A DNA stretch of 64,000 bases from CAWARU01 sp963805795 (lineage in GTDB: Bacteria > Pseudomonadota > Gammaproteobacteria > UBA6186 > Azoamicaceae). Numbering within the stretch: position 1 is the stretch's first letter; the number at the start of each line of letters is the position of its first letter. A program made the translations under genes and the position numbers. Under the pieces are notes generated by a model. The model did no database searches and was not told the origin of the DNA. It saw only the letters and a list, made by a program, of their open reading frames with translations. The stretch is taken from NCBI GenBank assembly GCA_963805795.1, contig CAWDVG010000003.1, positions 67,929 to 131,928 of the forward strand, written 5' to 3'. Below, one piece after another: positions 34,901 through 44,300 of the stretch.

Positions 34901-35376
34901 TTGTAAGGACGGCTGCGCCAGATGAGTCGAACACCTTAATTGCATATTATACATCTCACAACTCAATAGAGCCTTTAATTCTTAAAAATTATTTGGATAA
35001 AAAACTACCCAGTTATTCGATCCCAGATATATTTGTTCTGCTTAAGAAAATGCCGCTAACAAAAAATGGAAAAATTGATAGGAATGCACTTTCTGAACGA
35101 AATATTCGATCCAAGAAAATAAGTAGAGATGTACCAAAAACCGAAATCGAAATCATCTTGGCAGATATATATCGTAGTTTATTAAATGTAAATGAAGTGG
35201 GTACTAATGAAAATTTCTTTGATATTGGGGGTCATTCGATTAATGCTATGCAATTATTGGCAAGAATAAACAAGGTCTTCGACACTACTTTGAAGTTGCA
35301 GGCCATTTTTGACCATGGGAGAATAGCAGATTTATCGAGGCATATTGAATCGCATAAAAACGTGGAGATTTTTTAG
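28999..35376 (+). CDS. Dimodular NRPS: C - A(Val) - PCP - C - A(Gly) - PCP
   Basis: 2125 aa. C1 (about 1-430) has HHLLIDG near aa 130 and begins without a docking domain. A1 (about 445-960) has YTSGTTGIPKG, and its specificity residues read D-A-F-W-L-G-G-T-F-K, the Val pattern (reference DAFWIGGTFK). PCP1 has AGGHSLHL near 1012. C2 has HHIISDAW near 1206. A2 has YTSGSTGKPKG, and its residues read D-I-L-Q-L-G-L-I-W-K, the Gly pattern. PCP2 has IGGHSINA near 2076. There are no epimerase or methyltransferase domains. It ends 1 nt before the next synthase start, so transfer to that protein's first C domain is the likely next step. Amino-acid calls come from hand alignment to the GrsA positions. 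Confidence 0.92.
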   Translation: MKIEEQELPLSPYHQIFYNEQQLAHGRYDYNIAFVQCINGHIDINRFKRAISQFTSNTYLYRCAVNERNNKYIWFDLDSPPELETFEVFSEDIAQAYIKREFQLTSQPASRFALFKKDHHEYIFVIVIHHLLIDGLKFDKLITTISELYNNPDSLNFEPLDMQKLHLIKENLNFDKKNQDENCLYKEFWKKRLINFPKGEHIRGNTADKVYNVNTLDFVISKKGYFSWKSNLKYQVSDFTVFLTIFGIITAKYNRNTEIPISYPVAIKKTHDLDLGSTINTVITRFDISSGMTFEDLVLHKIKDIKEELIHSALPIYEIADILCGGKPNISLAETNLKLTPLKIDGCISTVINQYYYDIAGNDIVLEYDLSSEDKVHFRIKYREKYSTKFAEAFFHNFSRVLQLCLENTKQKISSICLLSSPEYERIIHQFNPPDFVFKTEDTLQGIFESIADNMPNKIACATRNVQLTYSELNIKANQLSYYLLEVAKKQFATPFIKGFVVGICLERTTDMIVSMLATIKTGSVYLPIDAEYPPERIKLILMDSGCKIILTNNKSYPVLKKLFDNSCIINLDSHDEIFRQSTKNPPCVTTRHDLGYIIYTSGTTGIPKGILIEQAGIIRLALDRKHIQITDQDRFLQASNVSFDAATFEIWGALLNGATLHLLEDREILGDAGLFGEYLRTHKITILWLTVGLFNQLAAENNVIFSEIKYLLIGGDVLSKSIINALVSLPAYLKPKNILNGYGPSENTTFTTLYSIQKPIDFLNSVPIGSPLSGTTCYILDPNLKPVSIGIVGELYIGGQGLAREYLNRPELTAERFIQNPFSIERRDNEPTCDRLYRTGDLACWLEDGNIEFVGRNDNQVKIRGFRVELQEIEACLMKIDAIDQCAVLVSSEMKNELNSSSNWDQGNSEKYIIIYYTLKASDVIGKQEIKNFLSKHLPAFMMPAYLIQIEKMPLTENGKLDIKQLPTSSVKDETSEGVTELSNEYELMIKEIWQEVLGHKEISIFRSILDAGGHSLHLLRIAAKIQKIFEVRCSVAIILEMQTIKKLSEYIKFQLQDNEIFYVPIQANKRDAYPLSFEQKRLWFLSKYTGKNSIYNIVTAFNITGELDTDLLEKSISSLLDRHQTFQTRFYEDLHGVPFQRLDKINCTRTFCTIHTNAIVETDLQEILYRESLVEFDLVNGKLFKFDLHPLAGGNQYIFISNVHHIISDAWSLKLFFNELSITYNAYRMGRQHKLPQLDVQYFDYAIWQEDISRSKNWDLQFNYWKKKLMGYENIHLPIKGKKPPVKTYGGGHVKFELRSSIMADMSNFISHNNCTMHMLLLSAFYLLLRSYSGQNDFIIGIPVSNRERYQFENILGFFINLLPIRITGDVKTKTSILQQVKLACIEAYSNQSIPYDYLATELQTNRDQSTTPLFQVLFNLIQDSDLELSLKNTTTKRIHFDSNVSKFDLTLSIYVGAKNIVGDFEFNTDLFDIKLIQRMVSNYQSILENFLKSNDETLSGISMLSKNEIEKILYGFNHTRTHYNNSLTIDRLFEAKVAERPDAVAVHFNDEHLTYSQLNKKANQLAKYLRARYLEQSGTELPPDSLIALFLDRSLELAIAILAVTKAGCGFVPIDTSYPPERISYILDDTKSKFVITHDLHSVKLNDITNCDMDVIDVKKVLSCDLYKTYDEPTLHGPNNLIYVLYTSGSTGKPKGVCITHLSLNNLVTAFSQKISLNFGRKFLSLTTYIFDIFYLEFFGSLCFGAELILADNKLIKDPNSLAEFINNSEADIIQATPSLWQLIIDELVPSPKLNILCGGEPLYPILLQKFFRVTHEVWNLYGPTETTIWSTAKKMTPGEKISIGSPISNTTIFILDKGCQPVPKGVDGEIYIGGDGLARGYLNNPKLTHEKFINLKVGLTNQENAYYDLRLYKTGDFGRWLENGEIDLQGRMDFQVKIRGHRVELMEIEEQLLTHNDVSQCAVVVRTAAPDESNTLIAYYTSHNSIEPLILKNYLDKKLPSYSIPDIFVLLKKMPLTKNGKIDRNALSERNIRSKKISRDVPKTEIEIILADIYRSLLNVNEVGTNENFFDIGGHSINAMQLLARINKVFDTTLKLQAIFDHGRIADLSRHIESHKNVEIF

Positions 35377-35377
35377 A

Positions 35378-38300
35378 ATGGACATAGCCAAGTTTATTGA
35401 TGATTTGAATCAAAAGGGATTTAGTATCGAGATTATAGGTAGTAAACTGTCTATATCATCTCAGAAGAATATTAGTTTAACTGCAAAACAAAAAGAATAT
35501 ATTAAAGAAAACCAGAAAAATATTATTGATTTTTTAAGCAAAAACAGCGCAAAAACTTCTAATATTAGAAAAATGGAAAGCAAAGATATTTTGCCTTTAT
35601 CACTGGCGCAACAACGGCTATGGTTTATTAATAAATTTTATCAAGATGGGAATTATGCTTATAATATGCCTATTGCATATAAAATTAAGGGGCAACTAGA
35701 CGTAAGCTTGCTTGAGATCGCATTTAACCGAGTATTTAAGAGACATGATATTTTTCGTACAGTTTTTAAAGAAGATGCTGATGGAAATATCTATCAAAAA
35801 ATATTACCGCAGGATTTAAACCCCGCTATAAAAATTATTACAACAGAATTAAATTCAGGTGATGTAGATAAATTTTTATTAGAAGAATCATTATCCAGAT
35901 TCGATTTGACTTCCGGCCCACTAATACGAATACATGTTTTCAATGTAATAAACGCTGATGAAAGGATTTTATTGATAAATCAACATCATATTATCAGTGA
36001 TCAATGGTCATTAGATTTGCTTTTTAGAGAAGCAGGTAATATTTACAATAGTCTGAAATCTGGAAACGAAATCCAACTGCCGTCCTTAGATCTGCAGTAT
36101 GCAGACTACGTGATTTGGGAGAAGGACTTTTTACAGCATAAGGAGTTGCTCAATCAATTTAATTATTGGAGCGAAAATTTAAAGGGCTACTCTGACCTTA
36201 ATCTTATCTCTGCGGAAAACAGACCTAAATTTCAAAAAAATGATGGTACAAACATATTTTTTCAGATTGAAAAAGAAACAATTAACCTGTTAAAGCAATA
36301 TGCTAAAGCGCATAATGCTACAGTTCATATGGTGCTGTTATCTATTTTTTATATAGTACTATATCGTTACAGTGGCCAAACGGATATCGTTATTGGCGTA
36401 CCATCCGCTAACCGTCGGCGTCCCGAAATTGAAAATATTATTGGTTTTTTCGTTAATATGCTCCCCCATAGGATAAATCTGAATGATCCAACGGTAGATG
36501 AATTAGTAGAATTTGTAAAAGGTGTTTGCCTTAACGCTTATCAAAATCAAGATTACCCATTTGAATATTTAGTAGAACAATTAAAAGTGAAAAGGGATAA
36601 TAGTAGAACGCCGATCTTTCAAGTGTCGTTTGCGCATTATAATAAAACTGAAAATCTAAATTTAGACGGGGCAATAGTTGAAAAGAAAGAATTTAATCGT
36701 GGGACTGCTAAATACGACTTAAACTTAACTTTTGAGATGGACGATATTCACTTGAAAGGAGAGCTAGAGTTTAATTCGTCACTATTTAGTCTGGAAACAG
36801 TGCATAATATGGTAGAATCGTATAATGTTATTTTACAAGATGCGATTCAGAATCATAACTGTAAAATCTCTAGCTTAAGGCTACTTTCTCAATCTTCCTA
36901 TAACGACATTATTTATAAAAAAAATCAACCTAAAATAAACATCCCGCGAAATAAAGCTGTACACCAGTTGTTTCAAGAACAGGTGGAAAAAACCCCGAAT
37001 CATATTGCAGTCGTCTTTGGAGACCAGCAATTGACTTATCGTGAGCTTAATGAGAAAACCAACCAATTAGCAAATATGCTAAAATTCAAATATAAGAATA
37101 AATACCAAAAAGAGATTGGTAAGAATGTCTTTATCGGGCTTCACCTAGATAGATCACTAGAAACTGTTGTAGCGATATTAAGTGTTCTTAAATCCGGAGC
37201 GGGATACGTTCCATTTGACGTTAGCATTCCTTATGATCGATTAAAGTTTCAAATTCTTGATTCTGACTGTAGTATGGTATTAACTAAATCCAATAAAAAT
37301 ACTAATTACTTAAGCAACATAAAAGAAAACATAATGTTGATTGACCTTGAAGAAATAGAAGAAGAGTTACATAAGTATCCCAGCGATAACTTAAGTTGTA
37401 CCACGAGCGGCGATGATCCCATCTATATAATATATACTTCTGGTAGCACAGGAAAACCAAAAGGGGTTATTCAGCATCATCATAGTGTTAGGCGCCTCTT
37501 TTTAGCGTGCGAGCAACATTTCCAATTCACAGATAAAGATATATGGGCGCTATTCCATTCTTATAGCTTTGACATTTCCGTTTGGGAGATGTGGGGAGCA
37601 TTCTTATATGGAGGCAAATTATTCGTACCCACATACCAGGAAACAAGGGACTTTCAGAAATTCTATGACTTTTTGGATTTTCATCAAGTCACAGTACTCA
37701 CCCAAACCCCCAGCGCTTTTTATGAATTAGAAAAAGTCGATGAAGGTAGCAATAAAAAACTCAATCATCTGCGATACATAATTTTCGCAGGAGAACTTTT
37801 AAAAATTCCCCAACTTAAAGATTGGATATCTAAGTACGGAATCGATAGTCCTAAATTGATCAATATGTACGGAATAACAGAAGTATCAGTACATGCAACT
37901 TATAAAAAAATTACTGATGATGATTTAAAAATGGGGGTTTCAAATATTGGTAGACCATTGAATGATATGACAGCGTATATTTTAGATAGCAATCTTAATC
38001 CGCTCCCAATAGGGGTTTCAGGTGAATTATATATGGGTGGAAACGGGCTAGCGATATGTTATTTAAATCAACCAGAATTGACAAAACAAAAATTCATTCA
38101 TAATCCATTTGCCAGCGAAGTTGATAAAAAAAATAATTTTAATTTACTTCTCTATAAAACAGGTGACGTTGTACGTTGGTTAAAAAATGGTGATTTAGAA
38201 TATCTATGTAGAAACGATAATCAAATACAGCTTAGAGGTTTTAGAATAGAATTAGAAGAGATCGAGAATAGATTATCATTGCATCCGGATATCCATAATG

Positions 38301-41300
38301 CAGTTGTCTTATGCAAGGAGAGGTCGCCGTTATCAAAAGATACAACTCAAGTTTCCGATGAGCCCTCGTTAAAATATCTTTGCGCTTACTATACTCTAAA
38401 TGAAAAGAACAATGCCAGTGCAAAGTTAACAAGTCATTCGCTACGCGAATATATGTCGGGGTTATTGCCAGATTACATGGTCCCATCCTATTTTACACAA
38501 TTAGATAACTTTCCATTAACAAAAAATGGCAAGATTGATAAAGCTGCGCTACCCAATCCTAATTTTATTAGCGTTGAAGATATCGTTCGCTATACAGCGC
38601 CCAGTAACGAATTAGAACAGAAATTATGCATTTTGTGGCAGGATCTTTTAGGTCTTGAAAAGGTAAGTACTCGTAGCAATTTCTTTGAATTGGGCGGCAA
38701 TTCAATTTTATTGATCCGCCTAGTAGCAAAAATCAAAAAGGAATTTAACCTAAATGTATCTGTTATTGATATTTTTACTTACCCTAATATTAAATCCTTA
38801 GTAGACTATATAACAGGAAATAACGAAGTTAATGTCTCCTATAAAAGGACGAATAAATCAACAAGTAAAAGCGATATCGCTATTATTGGATATTCTGGCG
38901 CATTTTCAGGTTGCGACTCAGTAGAAGAACTATGGAAGAATATTCTTAATGGGGTAGATTGCATAACCAGACTGAATATTGAAGACGCCAGCCGCTTGGG
39001 TATACCTAAGCATTTATTAGCGCAAAAAGAATATGTACGGGCAACGGGACTTATTTCGGATATCGACAAATTTGATGCGGACTTTTTTGGTATTAGTCCA
39101 GCTGAAGCAAAGTTTATCGATCCTCAAACAAGGGTATTTATAGAACATTCATGGAAGGCTTTGGAAGAAGCGGGATATATAAGCAAACGCCATAATATAC
39201 CCATCGGTGTATTTGCAGGAGCTGGCAAGGCCACATATCTACACCAAAATCTTAGTAAAAGTTCCATGATACAAGAAGCAGGCTATGATTGGGAAATGGA
39301 TACTCTTAGTGATCCGAGAAGATTAGCGAGTCTAACTAGTTTTTATCTAGATCTCCAAGGTCCTTCAATTTTTTTGGATACGGCTTGTTCAACATCGATG
39401 GTCGCAATTATTGAAGCGGTCATACATTTACAGGTCGGACTATGTGATCTTGCCATTACTGGAGGGAGCACGTTATATTTTCCAGAGAATTTTGGATACT
39501 TGTATAAAAACAGTATGGTCGGTTCTCCAGATGGAGTGTGTGCGCCATTTTCTAAAAATGCGGGAGGTATAGTGCCTGGATCGGGCGTGGGCGTTCTAGT
39601 CTTAAAAAGATTAGAAGATGCCTTAAAGGATAAAGATAGAATATCTGCAGTAATCAAGGGATACGGAATTAATAACGACGGCAATAGGAAAGTGGGCTAT
39701 GTTGCTCCAAGCGTCCAAGGTCAGAAAAATTGTATTTTATCAGCTTTAGATGCTGCAAATATACCAAAAGAATCCATTAGCTATATTGAATGCCATGGTA
39801 CAGGCACCCAATTAGGCGATTCTATTGAAATCTCAACATTAAAAGAAATATTCGGTGCCAATGGGCCACAAGATCAAAAGCAGTTTTTGGGTTCTATAAA
39901 AGCTAATATAGGGCATACTGATACTGCTGCTGGAATAGCCAGTTTTATTAAAGTATGCAAAATGTTTGAAGCGAAGAAAATTCCGCCGCAAATAAATTGT
40001 GAAATAGTCAATGAACAACTTAATAGCGAAAATATTTCATTCAATATAGTAAAGCAGCAGCAAGATTGGACAGTGAGTCAATACCCGCGTAGGGCGGGTA
40101 TAACCAGTTTGGGAATAGGAGGTACTAATGCCCACATAATTTTAGAGGAACCCAGTGAGATCATTCAACAATGTAACTCAATTCATATGTGTGAGCCCCC
40201 TACCCATTATCTGTTTTCGATTTCTGCAAAATCATCATATTCCTTAACTCAGGCAAAAAGTAATTTGTTAGCAATTATAAAAAATTCAAATGCTAATGAT
40301 TTACAGAATATTGCCTATACTTTACATACTGCCAGAGAGGAATTTTCAAATAGATGCATGATTGTTGGCAAGGATCAGGAGTCAATCGTAAGGGTGCTAG
40401 CATGCGAAACACCTGAGGAAGCTGCTTTCTTCAATGAAAATGCGGTTATTAACCCGGAAAAAGAAGTAACAATAGTATTTCTGTGCACAATAATCGGACG
40501 TAAATGCTTTAGTATAAATAACCATTTATATAAAATAATACCATTCTATCGTCAACAAATTGATAAGTGTCGTAATATTATTGAGAATCATTTGAATGAA
40601 AAATATGACAGTATAATTAATCAAGAAATTTATACCGATTTAGTTGGGTTTGTAATTAGCTATGCTCTGTCTGAGCTTTTAATCAGTTGGAACATAAAAC
40701 CCGAATACTTAGTAGGCTTGGGATCCGAAAGATATTTAATAGCATGTATTTCTGGGATTTTATCTTTAGAAGAAGCACTTTGTGCGATAATTAAAAATAT
40801 AGAATTTACTGAAATTAAAGCTCAAAGATTATCTGGTTCAGAGAAAATAAAAATGATCCAAGATGAAAAAAGTTTTCAGCAATTACCCTCATCAGATGCT
40901 ATATTTATTGATATCGGTTTGGGCTATCATTTAATTGATTTCATTAAGTCTTATAAAGACAGTCATTTATCATCAAATCCATTAATAAGTTTAATAAAGC
41001 ATGAGGAGAAAGCCTGCGACTATGAATATTTTTTAAGTAAAATTGGTAAGCTATGGTTACAGGGAGTTAGGATTGATTGGAATAAATTTTATGAAAATCA
41101 AGATTGCCGACGTGTATCATTGCCCACGTATTCTTTTGAAAAGAAACATTTCTGGGTGAATTCCGAAATATGCTCGAATCCAGAAAAACAAGCGATGGTT
41201 CAGCCAAACAATCAAAATGCCTACGGTAAAGAGACAGCTCAGGTGGATTTTGTAGTCAATGAGCTGAAGGCGCTTTGGTCTAAGATCCTTGAAATTGAAG

Positions 41301-44300
41301 ATATTAATATTAACGCCAATTTTTTTGACTTAGGCGGAAATTCGGTTATTGCAATCCGTTTAATGCAATTCATTTCTGATAGTTTCAACGTAGATATCTC
41401 GATCAATACCCTGTTTGAAAATCCTACAATATCTTCATTTAGCCATTTTCTGGTTGACCATCTCACTTTAGAAAGGCCCTTGCATCTTGATACTCATATC
41501 GAACAAACTTCTACCCAACAAGGAAAAAGAATATCTAATCATGCGTTAATGAATCAAGTGAAAACGCTTTGGTCAGAAGTGTTTATGATTAGGGATATTG
41601 ATGTGGGTAGTAATTTTTTTGATTTAGGTGGTAATTCAGTTACTGCCATACGTCTAATCCAACGTATTTCAGATCATTTTAACATCGAAGTTTCTATAAA
41701 TGATTTATTTGAGAACCCAACGATTCATTCTTTTAGTTCAACTCTGTCAAAAAATTTAACGACGGTAGATTCATCATTTAAACAAATTGTACCAGATGTT
41801 AAAAATGCGCATGAACCATTTCCGTTAACAGATATTCAAAGAGCCTATGTGTTAGGAAGACAAAATCTATATGATTTAGGTAATGTCGCAACACATTCCT
41901 ACATTGAAAGAGACTATTATGACTTAGATATAGATAAAGTCGAGGGTATCTTTAATAAATTATTAATTAGACATCCAATGCTTAGAGTGGTCTTTGACTC
42001 CAACTCAGTTACTCAACGAATTCTACCAGAGGTTCCTTACTATAAAATAGAAATACAACACATTAATACTCTGGACAAGAAGTTACAAGAAACGAAACTG
42101 AATGAATGGAGAGAGGTAATGTCTCATCAAGTATTAGACATTACCACATGGCCCATTTTTGATATTAGATGCTCTATTTTACCTGATAAAATAAAACTAC
42201 ACCTAAGTTTTGAAGTTCTCGTACTGGATGGGCAAAGCCTTAGTATTTTAATGAATGAGTGGACCAGGCTTTACAATGATCCGGCCGGCGAGCTTCCAAA
42301 ACTGGATTGTGGATTTAGAGATTGTGTCATTAATTATCAAAATTTAATGGAGACTCAACGGTATATTAAAGATAAGGACTATTGGTTAAAACGGGTCAAT
42401 ACTTTTCCGCCACGTCCTAATTTACCACTACACGCTCATCCTGAAAAGATACAATCACCAACCTTTAAGCGATGCGCTAAATATATTGATATAAAAACTT
42501 GGAAAAAATTTACAAATAAATGTAATAGTGTCAAGCCATATATTACCCCAACTGCCGCACTCGCTCTTATCTATGGGATTGTTTTGGCCCGTTGGAGTAA
42601 AAGCGATCACCTTGCGATTAACATGACATTTTTCAATAGATTGCCATTGCATTCCGACATTGACACGGTAGTTGGAGATTTTACTTCTCTAGAATTACTA
42701 GAGTTTAACTTAACTGAATTAAGGCCACTTAGTTTCTTCCAAAAGGCATTAAAATTGCAGTCACGGTTATATAATGATTTGGATCACGTGCTTTTTTCTG
42801 GAGTTGAACTGCAACGTGAAATTAATAAAATATCTGGCAATTATACAAGCGTTTCTTATCCTATCGTCTTTACTAGTTTGTTAAGCCTGAATATGCAAGG
42901 GGGTGCCTTTTTATCAAAAAGTCTTATTGACGACACCTCTAATGATATAACACAAACATCTCAAGTATGGTTGGATAATAAGGCCTATCTTTTGAAGCAA
43001 GGGTTTGTTGCAGAATGGGATTATGTTGAAGAATTATTTCCCGAAGGCATGATAGAAAGCATGCACGAGTGCTATTGTAAGCTTATTGAATATTTAGCGG
43101 ATGCCGACTGGAATCAGGCTGAGCTTCCTGAATTATTAGACCTTAAAACACTTGAGCTCATAAAATCTGTCAATGCATCCATAAAAAATTTTAAAGAAAA
43201 CCTATTACATGAACCTTTCTTTATTAATGCTCAGAATACGCCAAATAAAATGGCTGTAATAAGTGGCACGGGCAATCTTTCCTATCAGGAGCTGGCCATA
43301 AAGTCTAACCGTATTGCGAATGGTTTGAAGGAACGCGGTGTTGCCCCAAATAAGCTCGTGGCAGTCATAATGAATAAAGGTTGGGAACAATTAGCTGCTT
43401 GCTACGGAATCCTTTTGTCTGGGTCAGCCTATCTTCCAATAGACCCGGAATGGCCGCTTGTCCGAATTCTCGAGGTTTTGGCACAGGGAGAGGTCAAGAT
43501 CATTTTGACACAAAATGAGGTAATGAAAAAATTGCGTAGTGAAATAGGTTTGGAGCATAATTTCACCTGCCTATGCGTCGATAGTGAATCCCCTTGGAAT
43601 GACTATTCTTCAGAACAGCTACCGCGTCAACAAGGGATGGATGATATTGCCTATGTGCTTTTCACATCTGGCAGCACTGGCAAGCCTAAGGGTGCTGTTT
43701 TAACTCATCGAAATGTCACCAACACCTTGTTGGATGTAAATGATAGGTTCCATGTTAACTCGACGGATGCGATTTTAGCACTCTCAAATCTCACATTTGA
43801 TCTATCTGTTTACGATACTTTTGCAGTACTATCTGCTGGCGGCACTATAGTAATGCCTGCTTCAAGTAAGATTAAAGATCCAGGTTCATGGGTTCCCTTG
43901 ATCATTGATAATAAAGTTACACTCTGGAACACGGTTCCAATGTATATGCGCATGCTCGTTGAGTATACACAGACACTACCATCTGATGATTTAAGGAAGT
44001 TGCAAAATACACTTAGAGTTGTCATGATGAGTGGAGATTGGATCCCGCTTGAGTTACCTAATGCGATTAAATCCATATTTAGAAATGTAGATGTAAATAG
44101 CTTAGGAGGGCCAACAGAGTGCTCTATTTGGTCTATTACCTATAACATAAAAGATATTGAACCCACTTGGACTAGTATTCCTTATGGGAAAGCTCTTGCG
44201 AATCAGAAAAATTATGTTCTTAACGATAGTCTAGAATATTGTCCTGTAGATGTTGAAGGACATATTTATTTTGGAGGCGTTGGTGTTGGGAAGTGCTATT

